Both the position numbers and the translations under genes were made by a program. Under the pieces are notes generated by a model, which did no database searches, was not told where the DNA came from, and was given only the letters and a program-made list of their open reading frames with translations. Below, piece by piece: positions 11,086 to 22,752 of a stretch of 64,000 bases of DNA. How positions within the stretch are numbered: position 1 is the first letter of the stretch; each line of letters starts with the position of its first letter. The stretch is from contig CM074864.1 in assembly GCA_037501455.1 (NCBI GenBank), positions 38,962,001-39,026,000 of the forward strand, read 5' to 3'. This stretch comes from Lantana camara (taxonomy: Eukaryota; Streptophyta; Magnoliopsida; Lamiales; Verbenaceae).

Positions 11086-12430
11086 TAAGCAAGCCTTGAA
11101 ATCCAATATGGATTCCATATACTCAAACCAAGTTTTGACCTTGGTTGATCCACCTGATAGGATCAAGCTCGTGGAGCTTCGAGTAAATGGAAAGCATTAC
11201 AACCTTCTTGACGATTGAAATGCAAAAGTCCATTTGGATTATGTTTACCACATCCTCATATTCTGACTATGAGATATGATAAATGAATGTGAGAACTATC
11301 TTGTTCAATATGAGATTGAAAGAGACTGAAATAAGGTATTTCTATAAATCTCATATTCAGTGGGAGTATTCATAAGGTATGTAAATCCCTAAATCAATCT
11401 GTGGATTGATAAAGGCTTCTAGGAGTTAGACAATTCGATTCCATAGGATAGTCAAATCGTTTGACACAGATGGAAGTCGAATAAGTCTCAAAAGTGTACA
11501 TAAGAAAGTAAGTGATGTAAGAGTCAATTTTTGGTTCTTTAGAAAACGACATCCTTCTCATTAGGAATGTCAAGGATGACGTGAAAGTTACCAATTTTTG
11601 TTTAAGAAACAATTTGACATGAAAGATCTTAGTGATTATCCTAAATTCTAAGAGCATAAATGGATTATCACAAAATGAGTACATAACCACGACACTAAAA
11701 GGAGTTTAGTATGGACAATGGAACATCTCTTTTGAAGAGTATGTGTCCTAAGATAACTTTAAGAAAGTTAGAATGTCCAAAATCCCTTTAAATGAAAGGG
11801 TGCATAATGTATGAAAAGTTATGTACTAAATTAGATATGGCACAACACTAAGCGTAGTAGGCCGAATCTAATATGACCTCTGAGAAGGTCATTAGATCTC
11901 TGTAAAGGATGTCCTCAGAGTACTTGAGAAGAAATGAGGATATGTATTAGTTTACAGAGCCCAAAAGATCTTGTTGTTAGAAGGATATTTGATGTAACCG
12001 TTCATCAAACATGGATGATTATGAAATCATTGCAAGGATACAACTTCTACCAGAATGGTAATGCAATGTGTTGGAAAGGGTTCCAAGGACGGACATTGCA
12101 AAACTCGACTGTCGTAGTTGAGAACTTAGTCGTATTATATAATGCTAAGTTAAGTGTTTGGGTAAGAAACTCCATGTAACTAGTTAGATGAAGTTCCTAG
12201 CATGAAACAACTCCTTTATCATATTGTATGATAAAATGGATGGTTGCTCAAGTAAGAGAACCAAGACCTCACCAAGAGACTGAACACGTGATTACGAATC
12301 ACTTTATAAGGAAAAGGTGTTTCCTAAGAGATGTGTAAACAAGAGGGTCACATCAGCAGAGAATATAGCAGATCCACTTTGGAAACGCCCAAAGTCAATA
12401 GGCTCTCAAAGTGCATCTTGAGAAGATGGG
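11086..12430 (+). pseudogene. Copia reverse transcriptase and RNase H remnant (copia-1)
   Basis: Pieces in several frames follow the copia RT order. MDSIYSNQVLTLVDPP (about 11107) is the RT N-terminus. The catalytic YVDD position reads LEND at 11539-11550, so the first aspartate is Asn. MKDL and GLSQNEYI-like sequence follows near 11620-11680. RNase H then appears as broken segments (11700-12300) ending in ENIADPLWKRPKS at 12357-12395. Stops and frameshifts are spread throughout, and the RT is about 100 bp shorter than usual. It cannot encode an active enzyme. Confidence 0.75.
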
Positions 12431-12458
12431 ACTTAGAATACCTAAATGGCTTTTACGG

Positions 12459-12471
12459 GCAAGTGGGAGAT
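12459..12471 (+). promoter_or_regulatory. Polypurine tract (copia-1)
   Basis: GCAAGTGGGAGAT immediately precedes TGTTAGG of the 3' LTR; AAGTGGGAGATTGTTAGG is a typical plant copia 3' junction. Confidence 0.85.
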
Positions 12472-14757
12472 TGTTAGGAATAGTGCCCTAGAAAGCCGAT
12501 TCGACGTAATCTGCTTTGGGACTTTTCTTGTATCACAGACAATCTTTGAATAATATACGATTGATTATAGGCAAACACTTCTTTATATGCCAATACGAGT
12601 TTTGTGTGTTTCCATTACGTGCACATGTATGAGAACTCCCCTAATCCTGATGACTTTAGGACTCTACCATTTAGGTGAAATGGTTCATGAAACGAGCCCT
12701 ATATCACATAAGTCATGATTAGTAAAATACTCCAAGCCGATGAGTCCTACAGACAGTGGGAGTGTCAACCTGACTCCTCTAAGGCTTGCTTGTGGGATCA
12801 CGCCCTTAAGAAGGACCACCTTGTTTCATGGAGGTGCAAAGTGTATAGTTGATACGTGCGTGATACATGAGGGTGCTTACTTTAGTAAGTAAGTTCACTG
12901 AGGTGCCCCGTGTGAGAACGTTCCTAAATGGGAAAGGAAGTTTCTATTTCAGGAAATGGAAACTTCCAGATTAGGAAATATCTCACGAGTCATTGATGTG
13001 ATTAATTGATCCTTAGACTTGAGGTTCCATGTTACTTTATGAGTTAACTCTGTAGTCTTTGGTATAAGCTTTAAAGGGTGTCGCCTTAGACAACTGATTC
13101 AAGGCTTATGCTGGGGCTGCACAAGTGACTCATGAAAGTGAATGAGAATCAAGAAAGGACCTACACTTGGATTTGCAAGGTGATCTCTTATTGTGTAAGT
13201 CATTCATATGCCATATGGAGTCCTTGGCCAAGGCAGTAGATCAAGACATCAAGAAAAGGGTTTCTTGGATTGAGATCAAATGGATATGAAATGCACTTAG
13301 CTTTAAGACCAGATTATTAGGGTTCTAATTATTCCCTTACCCTAGATCATGGTTGAGAGATAGTAAGTAGGAGGATTGTATCTCACATGAATCAATGACT
13401 TAAAGGTTCTGTCGAATCCGAACATTCCAATTCAGCTAGGGGTTAAACACCTGTTGCTAGACTATGGTCGTTTAATCTGTGGACTGATTAATTAATTAGT
13501 GAATTAATTAATTAGGGTCACTGCTAATTGAATTGAGAACCTAGAGGGTCACACACAACAACTTGGTTACATGAGTTGAGGCTTTAAAATGATTAAACGA
13601 GTTAATCAAGCCAAGAGGGTTCCACACGTGTGAAACCACACGTGTGGCTCACGTGAGTGACACGTGTCATTGTGACACGTGTCACACACGTGTATAAATA
13701 TATGTGTATATTTATTTATGTATTAAATAATTAATGTGATTAATTATTTAATAGACTTTGGTTTAATTTTGAATTAAAAAGAAAGTCTTATTTTGGAGAA
13801 AAATAATCTAGTTAATTAATTATGAATTAATTAATTAGATAAAATAAGTTATTTATTTTAAATAAATAAAGTATAAAATTATCCAAAAATAGTTTGGATA
13901 TTTTTAGCTCTCTTGAAAGTTGATTTGAATTAGAATTCAAAGTCAAAGTCAAAATTACTTGATGATCAAGTAATAGGAGAGAGATAGACCAAAATCCTAG
14001 CCCATTAAGGACTAGGAATTTCGTCCCTCCCCTTTCTTATATATAGGGGAGCTCATGCTCCCCTTTAGAGCTAATTGACAATTCTTGGTTCATGTGTTGA
14101 ACACCTTCCTTTCTCCAAGATAAAATAAAACCCTAGGTTAAGCCTAAACACTAACTAGAGAACTAGCATCCTTACTAGTTAGATTGTAGCCAAGTTGGTG
14201 GACTATCTCTAGAGACTTCAAGTTAGAAGTTTTGAAGATTCGAGCTTTACCAAAAGTGGGGATTAAGCAAAAACGATCAGAAGGGATGATGAAACGATTC
14301 TGAACCCGACGTGAAACGAATGAAAAAATCGAACCAAAGAAGATGGCGAAAACCGTTCGTCCATATCCTGAAGGATGAATTTTTTCACGAGGGTTTTGTG
14401 ACTGGCAGTTTTCTACTTTCGAAAAACTGGTTTCGAAGGGAGTTTCAATCCTGCTTTTCTCGTTTCATGTTTCTTTCTTTATGTTATATTGTTAAGAACA
14501 TCTCTAACATGAATTGAATCTAGGTTGGTGTGGATTGCTATCCCGACAATGGATTCTGAAGTAGAAAGAGACTTTCGAGGGACGGGTTGTCAAGCCGCGA
14601 GAAGAGCGTTCTTGGGTGGCTTGAAACGCTTCAAGAAAGAATAAAAGAAAAGTAAGTTTTCTATCTCTACGAATTTGGTTACACGATTGCGAGTCCAAGA
14701 TCCTTTTGTTGGAAAATTTTTTAAATTCCGCTGCTTTCTGATTCGTGTTTTCCAACA
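12472..14757 (+). repeat. 3' LTR of copia-1 (2286 bp)
   Basis: Matches 5055-7353 with roughly 18-20 single-base differences counted by eye, a 2-base insertion (AGTAAAATACTCC) and loss of about 19 bp within the long inverted repeat. Ends CCAACA followed by the GCGAA duplication. Confidence 0.93.
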
Positions 14758-16382
14758 GCGAAAGGGAAGACTGTGACCCTTGCAGGGTCACAAGGCTCTG
14801 ATTCTGAGGCCGGGGCCGGGTCGTTCCCTGCTGAAGTCCCTAAAGGAGCCCGGACCTCCAATCGTAAAGCACAGAGGGACTTGGATTGTGAGGTTCCCTC
14901 AAAGGCTCCATGGGGAGCCCCATTAAACAGGAAATACCCCAAGGGGTGGAAACTACCCACTTTCTAAGCAGGAAGCTCCCTTGGGTTCAAAATGGTGAGA
15001 GGGGATTATGACAGAATCCCCAAGTCCTAACTTTCCATGGCCCCAAGTATCCCTTCAACATCCTTGACTTAAAGGACGATGGGTCGGAAAGAAGGATTGC
15101 TACAGGTAACATCGACCAGGATGAGTTTGGCAGCTATTTTCCACGCCCTGCAAACTGCTCTGACCATCAGGGGCTCGTGAAAGAGGATGATGCTGCTCTC
15201 TCCTACAACAAGATCTCCCTCCTTTGCTTGGTATGAATCTGCCCCCAACATCTTTTTCCCTCGCACTATTATTATTTATTATTATTTTTTGTGTATTTAA
15301 CCTTCTCTTTTCTCCTTCAATTGATCTTGAGGGAGTACCATTCGCAAATGCACCTGAAGTTAGCCCAGTAAGCTTGCCGTAAGTTACTATCAGAGAGGGC
15401 CGAGGTGTTAGAGCCCAAGAGCTGGCAGGATGAAGTGGCCAAGCTCAAGAAAGAGATGACGGATATGAAGACCTTCTATATGGGCAACTTGGACAAGCTT
15501 AGTCAGCAGGTCGAGAGTTTGACCCAGGAGAAGTTGGCGCTTGAGGCGGAAGTGGTCAGCCTTCGAGCTAAGAAGGAGAGGTTAGAAACTGGGCTAGCCA
15601 CGACCCTGAGCTTACTAGAGGTGTCCGAAAAGGAGAAGGACAATGCGTACAAGAAAGGAGAGTAGAAAGGGTGGTACAAGGGATATGTTGACGGGAAAAA
15701 GAATGGGGCGGAGACAGCTTTCTGGACCCTTGATAAGATGATGCCACAAATTAAGGATAGCGTCGTGCTCGAATTCCTCCGGTCGGATGTTTTCGACACA
15801 GTTTCTGGCTCTTTGGGCGCATCAGATATTCAACTGGGCTTCATGAGGTGTCTTTCTCAAGTCCACCTCCACCTTCATGAGGCGAGATTTGCTCGAAGAC
15901 AAAGGGAAGTTGAGTGTGTCCCTCCCTATGGCCCTCCAAAACACTTTCGGAGTGCTTCATAGAATGGTGGGACGGTCCAAGTGAGGAGGAGGAAGGAGAT
16001 GAGGGAGAGGATGAAGAGGAGCCCGATTGGAGTAAGAAGCCCTGTGGTTGGGCACTGGAGTGGGCTGAAGCAAAGTTCTCCAAACGCCTGGAATCAGAAC
16101 TTGAGCTTCCGGAGCCTGTTGATATCGGGAAAGCCAAGGAGGAATTGCTTTTGTCCTTCAACCTATCGAGTAGTGGGTCGCAAGCTCTCCATATTCAAGA
16201 TGGCCATTCCTCCGCTAGTAGCTCTCCTCCCAGCTCCCGCTTCCACTGAAGGGAATGAGAATGCCGCCACTGCTGAACCGACCCAGAAGAATCCCGACCC
16301 AGTGCCTGAGCCGACCTCAGCAAATTCGACTGAAGCAAATCCTCCTGCTGGCACCGGGAACTCTTCTGTTCCAACCTCTTGA
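14758..16382 (+). pseudogene. Antisense ORF of the Tat element, right part (coiled coil and acidic tail)
   Basis: Continues the ORF cut at 5054; the two parts share the GCGAA duplication. At 15405-15665 there is a coiled coil (LSQQVESLTQEKLALEAEV) typical of the middle of these proteins. A TAG at 15663-15665 then splits a KKGE / KGWYKGYVDGKK segment. An acidic region (EEEGDEGEDEEEPDW, about 15980) and a Pro/Ala/Ser-rich tail end at TGA 16380-16382. Several frames are used, so it is broken. No catalytic motif is seen. Before decay the protein would have been long and mostly alpha-helical in its second half. Confidence 0.65.
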
Positions 16383-16867
16383 GCCTATGATTATTTGTAA
16401 ATACTATAACTAGCTTCTTGTAATTTTTCTTTTTGTTTGTAAGTCATTGGGTTTGACCCCGACTTGTAATGAAACAACTTTTGGGCTAGATTCGCATGCG
16501 CTTCTTGAATTTCTGAATTCGCATCACTTGTTTAGTTGTCGTATTTTTGGTGTTTTCTAATTCTCGACTCATATTACAGTGTAAAATTTTAAGGGGATTA
16601 GCGTGAGGTCTGGCTCGAGGTGGGTCTTAAACCCATCCGTCAAGCAAACTTGTAATCCCTCAGAGTTAGCCTATGGCTTTCATGGGGTTTCCTGTGGGAA
16701 CTGCACCCTCCCCCCATAGCATTGATGGGATGTCGAATGCGGAGTTAAGAAATAACTTCAGAATGCTTGATAATTGAAACAAGTAAAAGACATTCAGGTT
16801 AACTGAAAACTGCTTTTATTGATGTGAATGACCCTTGTACAAGGAGCACTTACAACCAAATACGACT
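16383..16867. other. Spacer between convergent antisense ORF and Tat pol
   Basis: No gene seen. The two reading directions converge here, so a transcript from either strand ending past this point would overlap the other. Confidence 0.5.
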
Positions 16868-18620
16868 TTAAACATGAAACTTCTTAAGATTATGGGCGTT
16901 CCAAGATCTTGGTATGGGGTTTCCGTCCATATGTTCAAGGTGGTAGGTCTTGTTTCGACCTATTTCTGCAATGCGATATGGACCCTGCTAGTTGGGTTAT
17001 AGCTTGCCTACGTGCTTAATTACTTCAACTTTTTTGAGGACCAAGTCACCTATCTGGAAAGTGCGGGGTCGAACGCCCTTGTAGCTCCGAGCCACAGTGA
17101 CTCGATATTGTTACATGCATTGGAAACCCTTCTATCGGACTTCCTCAATTGTATCGAGCTCGTGATAATTGGACACTCTGGTAGTTTGGTGGAGTAACTT
17201 CGCTGGTATCATGGCCTCTAATCCATAAACCATCGAGAAAGGTGTTAATCCTGTCTCTGTTCTTGGGATGGTCCGGTAGGCCCAAAGGACTCCATCAAGA
17301 CCGTCGACCCAGGCTCCTTTCTTGGCCTCGAGCCTGGTCTGGAGATTCTGAATGATGACACGATTAATAACTTCGACCTGGCCGTTTGCTTGGGGATGGC
17401 CAACTAATGCAAAACACTGACTGATACCCATGTCGGAACAGTATGATCTGGTGCTGGAACATTGGAATTGTTTTCCGTTGTCGTAAATTAGGACCCTTGG
17501 CACCCCGAACCTGCAAATGATGTTTCGCCAAAGAAAATTTCGTATGACCTGGTTAGTGATTTTTTCAGCTGGCTGGGCTTCAACCCATTTGGAGAAGTAC
17601 TCGACCGTAACTATCAAGTATTGCCTCTGACTGGTTGCAAGTGGGAGCGGTCCCACTATATCAATTCCCCATTGGTCGAAAGGTGAACAAATATCAATTG
17701 GGACTATCTCTGTGGGATGCTGGTGCAGAATGTTGGCATGTTTTTGACAATTTACGCATTTGCGGGCGTATTCCTTAGCATCTTTATTAAGGGTGGGCCA
17801 ATAAAACCCGCTCCTCGAAACCTTCTTTGCTAAGGATCGACCACCCGCATGATTCCTGCATTGTCCGCTATGGATTTCATCAAGAACATCCTGGGCTTGG
17901 GATGGCCGGAGACATCTCTTCGTTGGCCCCATGTACGCTATCTTGTATAATCTTCCTTCCAAGTCAAGAGAGTAACTCGCTGCCTTGTATCTGAGGTGCC
18001 TTGCTGCATTCCTATCGACTGGCAGGACCTCGTCCCTGAGGTATAATATGATTTTATTAAGCTAACAAGGTTCTGCTGGGTCGATTGAGCACACCATTTC
18101 TGTTCCTCCATCAATCACTCGACCTTTTCTTGAAAGGTAAGTGATGCTCTGATCCTTGGTGCCTCTCATCCCGTTTGCGAACTTAGACAGGGCATCTGCT
18201 CGTGTATTCTTCTCTAGAGGCACCTGTTGCAGCTTAAACTCTTTAAACCCGGACACCAGAGATTTGACTTTTGCAAGTTACTTGATCATTGAATCTTCTC
18301 GCGCCTCACAGGAGCCCTCAACTTGACTCGATACCAGCTGTGAATCCATGATCACCAAGATTCTTTCAATCCCATGATCGTTGGCGATTTTGAGGCCTGC
18401 GATAAGCGCTCCATACTCTACTTCATTGTTGCTAGCCGGGAAATCTAGAGAGATGGCGAAATCGAGCTCCTGACCCTCCGTACTTATCAAGGATATCCCC
18501 ACGCCCCCTCCTTGAGAGATTGAGGAGCCATAGACCAACATGGTCTACAACACCGAGCACTGGGTCTGCTTGTTTGGGTCATCTTTCTCAATAAGGAAGT
18601 CTGCGAGGATTTGGGCTTAG
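16868..18620 (-). pseudogene. Tat-type gypsy pol remnant: RNase H and integrase
   Basis: A single minus-strand frame carries the RT/RNase H linker (AQILADFLIEKDD), RNase H (18541-18062), then integrase. RNase H keeps EYGALIAGLKIA and MDSQLVSSQV, but the first catalytic Asp (normally VDGS) is Tyr in VYGSS. Integrase has an HHCC zinc finger (HSGQCRNH, CVNCQKHA) and the DDE residues in WGIDIVGPL, IYDNGKQF and NGQVEVIN. The C-terminus GPYRIAEIGRNKTYHLEHMD ends at 16868. In-frame stops lie near 18545 (TGG to TAG), 18278, 18062, 17129 and at two more places before the end. There are no frameshifts until the truncated 5' side. Confidence 0.88.
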
Positions 18621-18640
18621 TACGCAGCCCTTATACGTAT

Positions 18641-19802
18641 TATAATTTTTAAATAGCCCTGGGATATCAACAAAGGCTTAAGGTTTAAATATTTTTCTTT
18701 TATGAAGCCCAGAACAATTTAAGCTCGGACAAGTTCTCTAACTATTAGCACGAGCGAAAGGAAATAGCTTAATCTAATAAAAGATATAATTTAGGAATTT
18801 GAAGCTATATCAATTTAATAAAAATTTACCATTAAATAGTGTAATTTAGTGGTTCGGCGTTATGCTAATTTAATTAGAGGTTTTGAGTTGGAGTCCCAGG
18901 GAATGCAGCTACCATTGTTTGGGAGAAATTTATACCCTGTGATCCGTTCCAACTCGACCCATGAAAATGTTCCATGAAATCGAAAAAAAAGAAAATCTAA
19001 TAAAATTCTATGTTTGAATTTCTAAACGTGCATCTACCATATTGCTATTGAGATTTTTATATTTCAGTAGTTTGACGACTCTGACCCATCTCGAAGCAAT
19101 AATAAGACCGAAAAAATTTTTTTTTGATTACTTTTTGTCAACCCAAGTTCAAGTTCAAGTTTCCATCCGTCTAAATTTCAGATTGAGTCTATTAATTTGA
19201 TAAATGTCGAAATATAATGAGTTTCCCTACGAAGATGTAAGTTACTCTTTTAAGAAACTAATAGTATTCCAAGTCAAATTAAGTGAAGTGTAAGTTATTG
19301 ATTTACTTTTAAAAAAATAATAATAAGTTATTGACTTACAAAGTTATCGAATCACTGATGTACCCTCACATGTACTCAAATAATTGAAGTATGATGAGGA
19401 GATAGAGATGACATGATCCGTTCTATTCGCCACTTTTTTTTTTCCAGCTCTTATTGCGTTTCTAACGTTCAACTAATGGGGTATTGCAAGGGCAAACTTT
19501 CATAGATGCTCTTATGGTAAGGTATTAGTTGGAAAAATATAATGGGTATTGCAAGGATTAATATAATTTGTAGTTGGAAAGAATTATTATTAAAAAAATA
19601 TTTGTTCCAATAGAAATGGTATTGGTCATTCCTTCACTCTCCCATAATATTAGTTACTGTCATTAAGAAATGGAGTATTTTTTATTTATTATTCCATCAT
19701 AACAATAATTAAATACATCTTATGATATAATATTTTATAAATACATATCAAATCATCAAAAACTGCTATTATCAGCTAAATCAAAACTAATTTAGCTTAC
19801 AT
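18641..19802. other. AT-rich DNA between Tat remnant and LINE; no gene seen
   Basis: No long frame, LTR or TIR is recognisable. Around 19480-19640 two short related phrases (GGGTATTGCAAGG, and ATGGTATTGGTCATTCC) hint at an old MITE, but ends could not be defined. Confidence 0.4.
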
Positions 19803-20124
19803 AACTAACTAGTGTTTAACAAAGAACCAAACTTAAGGAAAAGAAGCCCTCTCCCATGAGAGAACCCTCTCCCATGAGAGCCGCCCACCACAAAAAACCC
19901 TAATCTTTGCCGGAATAGTTCCTGATCATGCACTGTGCCGATAATCTCCATCTCAAGTGTCGTGGCCTTCGAACTATTCTCTGTTCCTTGCTGCACGTTT
20001 AGTAATTTGGTTTCCTTTCTCTTGCTTCGTTTTCTTATTTCTGCTCTGTCTGTTTCTGGTAGGTTTTCTCCTCCTCGTCTGCGGCCCATTCGGTCGGAGA
20101 TTAGGTTATACTCTGTGTTACTCT

Positions 20125-21751
20125 ATGGCTTCGTCTTCTGAACCACCTAAAGACGACCAGGGGAGAAGGGATGCCGAACTTGCCCGCTGGACTCAATCTC
20201 TATCACTGTTTGGGAGGGAATCACAAGCAGTTGTTATCGCAGACCAGGCCTGGGGTACTTGTAAGTCGAGCTACCCACTCTCTCTAGTGGGTAGGGTTTT
20301 CACTCGATGGTCGACCCGTTTTGAGTTTTTCAAATCTACAGTGATGAGGGCCATGAACCCTGTCAAGGGTATGGAAATAGGGTTACTGAAAGAGGATCGG
20401 TTCTTATTCAATTTTAATCACAAACTGGATTTACAAAGAGTTATGGAGAGCACGCCTTGGTGTTTCGACAAATACCCCATTATTCTCAGAAGACTCACTG
20501 ATGCAGATGACCAGCTGACGCTGAACCTTGATGTCTGTGATTATGTTGTGCGCATATACGGGCTCCCCTTAAACCGCCGAAACATTGATACGGCCCGGCT
20601 GGTTGCTAATCGGATTGGGGAATACAGAATGGAGACGAAGGACTTAGTACAACTCCCTCTATCCGAATACTTCAAAGTCAGGGTTGGCATAAATATGCAG
20701 GAGGGGCTGTCTCGTTGTCTGAAACTCAATATTGCAGGAAGGGAGCTTGTGTTGACATTTAAATACGAAAGGCTTGCAAATTACTGCTATCTTTGTGGCA
20801 TTTGTGATCATATCGATAAATACTGCCCACGACGATATGAGGACGATTTTGAGGATCCGTCACCGCTTTTTCCCTACGGAGAGTGGCTCCGGACCTCTTC
20901 GTCGAGTATTTCTCCATTAAGTCTCTATGACCCTTCAACCCCTCACCCATCCCAGACTAACACCCTCACTTACGCCCCTCCCCACAGACGTCACCAACCC
21001 CCAGTGCCTCCTCAAAATCTCTCCCTGAACAAAACCTAGTCTGACAATCCGGTGATCCCCCCTCTGACAATCTCCAATGAATCCCCCCTCCCCCTCGTTC
21101 CTTCAACTCCTGCCACAAATTCTCCTACCTATCATATGAATGCCCTTTGCAGACCATCCTCCTGTATCTAGCAAGATTGTCTCTTCCTCACTACAGCCCC
21201 CATCCATGTCCTCCACCGTTCCACACCCATCCCAGCTCACGCCAGAAACTCTTCCAGCCCGCCTCCAACAATCCTCGGACATAAGCAGCCTTACCCCTTT
21301 AAAGCCCCTTGGAGCAGCTAGAATGCGTTCCCCTACCCGGAGTCCCAGCCCCAGCAAACAACACCCAAAATTCAGCCACCCTTCTGAACATCACCTGGTC
21401 GACATTATATCCCTGCCAAGTTCTACTATCTGGCAGAGCTCCCCTCTTTCCCAAATCATCCCCTCCCCCGGCTTAGATATGAAGGAAAACCTCATTAACG
21501 TTCCCCTAACCTTAAACGTCTCTCATTCCGACCCCCTTCCCCCACTCCAAAAGTCAGAAAGTTCCGCCCCAAACACAAACTTTCTCCCCCAGCCGCCCCT
21601 TTCGTCCCTTCCATCCACTCTTCCCTTTCGGAGGTCTCGGTCCTTGACATTACTAATTCAACGGTGGAGGCTGCGAGGTAGCCCCGCCGAGACCAATGAA
21701 TTGCCTAAGCTGGAACTGCCAGGGCTCGGGGGGTCCCTGGCGCGTTCATAA
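20125..21751 (+). pseudogene. LINE ORF1: RNA-binding protein with CCHC knuckle
   Basis: ATG 20125 (MASSSEPPK) is preferred over the upstream in-frame ATG at 19957 because the latter adds a hydrophobic stretch atypical of ORF1. Residues about 30-200 match the DUF4283 fold of plant LINE ORF1 proteins (RFLFNFNHKLDLQRVMES, TPWCFDKYP). A C-x2-C-x4-H-x4-C knuckle follows (CYLCGICDHIDKYC). TAG at 21037-21039 stops it; a Pro/Ser-rich C-terminal part continues in another frame at 21140-21751. So ORF1 has one frameshift plus a stop. ORF1 proteins bind the LINE RNA and travel with it to the nucleus. Confidence 0.85.
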
Positions 21752-21865
21752 CCTTCGTTCCCTCATTAGGGATCACAACCCCTCGGTTATTTTCCTATCT
21801 GAAACTAGGTGTAAGCAAAGGCATATTGAGCACTTGAAGTTGGTGTTGAACTTGGATGGTGTAGG
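21696..21865 (+). pseudogene. LINE ORF2, start of the endonuclease domain
   Basis: ATG 21696 begins MNCLSWNCQGSGG, the standard start of the plant L1 AP-type endonuclease. The catalytic Glu is seen in VIFLSETRCK. The reading overlaps the ORF1 tail by about 55 bases in another frame. It is cut by the hAT element and resumes at 22753. Confidence 0.88.
21858..21865. repeat. 8-bp TSD GGTGTAGG, left copy
   Basis: GGTGTAGG flanks the hAT-type element here and at 22753-22760. An 8-bp duplication is the hallmark of hAT insertion. Confidence 0.93.
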
Positions 21866-22752
21866 TAGGGGTGAACAAAAAAAACCGAACCGAATCGAAT
21901 CGAAACCGAACCGAACCGAACCGAGGCTAACCGAACCGAAGAGGTTCGGTTTCGGTTATTAAATTTTTAAACTTTTGGTTTCGGTTCGGTTTCGGTAAAA
22001 ACTGAACGATTTTCGATTTTTACCGATAACCGAACATACAACCCTTTAATTGTTTTTTTTTTAATTTTTCCATTATGATTTATAATTTTTTGGTGCAACT
22101 ATTTCCCATGACCCAGCCCAATAGGATTTTTCTTAAGCCCACTTGCCATTTTTACTTTTATGTTTGGAAAACAAATCAGAAAACTTTTATAATCATCACA
22201 CCACTAACGCTTTAAGCCCACTTAACACATTTGTGGTTTCACACCACCGCCTCCGGCCCTCCAATCCTCACATTTGCACTCACGCTGCCCTTTCTTTTTA
22301 AGAAAGATCCTCCGGCTACCACCTCCTCTCTCTGCCTAGCTGTTGTTTTTCTTTCCGGTGAAGACTCTCCCGTCACCACCGCCTCTCACTGCCACCTGCC
22401 AGTAAATGAGGAAGTAAATTGGGCAATTTTTATTTACAGTCAATTTCTCCCATATTCTTCTTCCCTTGTCTTTATATAATCTTAACTCTTGATTGTTATA
22501 GATTAATTTTTCCTAGATTTATCTTGGTTTCTGTGGATTGATTTTCCCCCAGATTTACAGATTCAGGTTTTCTTTTTAAAGTTTCGGTTTTATCGGTATT
22601 AACCAAAAACCGAACCGATATTTTCGGCTTTTATCGAACCGAAACCGAGGATGATCGGTTCGGTAAATGGTTACCAATAATCAAAAATAAAAATTTCGGT
22701 TAACTGAACCGAATAACCGAATTTTTGGTTTTTTACCGATTGTGCACCCCTA
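21866..22752. mobile_element. Non-autonomous hAT-type element (887 bp)
   Basis: Imperfect terminal inverted repeats TAGGGGTGAACAA / TTGTGCACCCCTA, 8-bp TSD GGTGTAGG. The subterminal regions are packed with CCGAACCGAA / TTCGGTTTCGG on both sides (21890-22040 and 22570-22740). The middle has no transposase; a short frame at 22231-22479 has no recognisable domain. It would depend on a hAT transposase in trans. Confidence 0.92.

Larger units (their letters stand above)
5055..14757 (+). mobile_element. Complete copia LTR retrotransposon, coding region degenerate (copia-1)
   Basis: Ends TGTTAG...CAACA, two LTRs (5055-7353 and 12472-14757), PBS at 7356, purine tract AAGTGGGAGAT before the 3' LTR, and TSD GCGAA. 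Motifs in the interior (RT start SNQVLTLVDPP, RNase H end ENIADPLWKRPKS) are Ty1/copia. The 5.1-kb interior has no long open frame: gag-protease, RT and RNase H are all riddled with stops. The two LTRs look about 99% identical by eye, apart from a roughly 19-bp deletion. It lies in the antisense ORF of the older Tat element. Confidence 0.92.
2219..18640 (-). mobile_element. Ty3/gypsy Tat-type LTR retrotransposon, 3' half, split by a copia insertion
   Basis: On the minus strand the order is RNase H (18541 downward), integrase (about 18056 to 16868), an intervening region with an ORF on the opposite strand, then a putative LTR at 2219-2924. This is the 3' half of a Tat-lineage gypsy element; antisense extra ORFs between pol and the 3' LTR are known from this lineage (Grande, Retand). 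Gag, protease, most of the RT and the 5' LTR are absent, and homology fades near 18620-18640. Removing the copia element leaves about 6.7 kb. No second LTR or matching TSD was found, so both outer edges are approximate. Confidence 0.8.

Noticed and set aside
15841..16161. Ser-rich minus-strand frame of 106 codons
   Set aside because: It is the shadow of the acidic region of the plus-strand antisense ORF.
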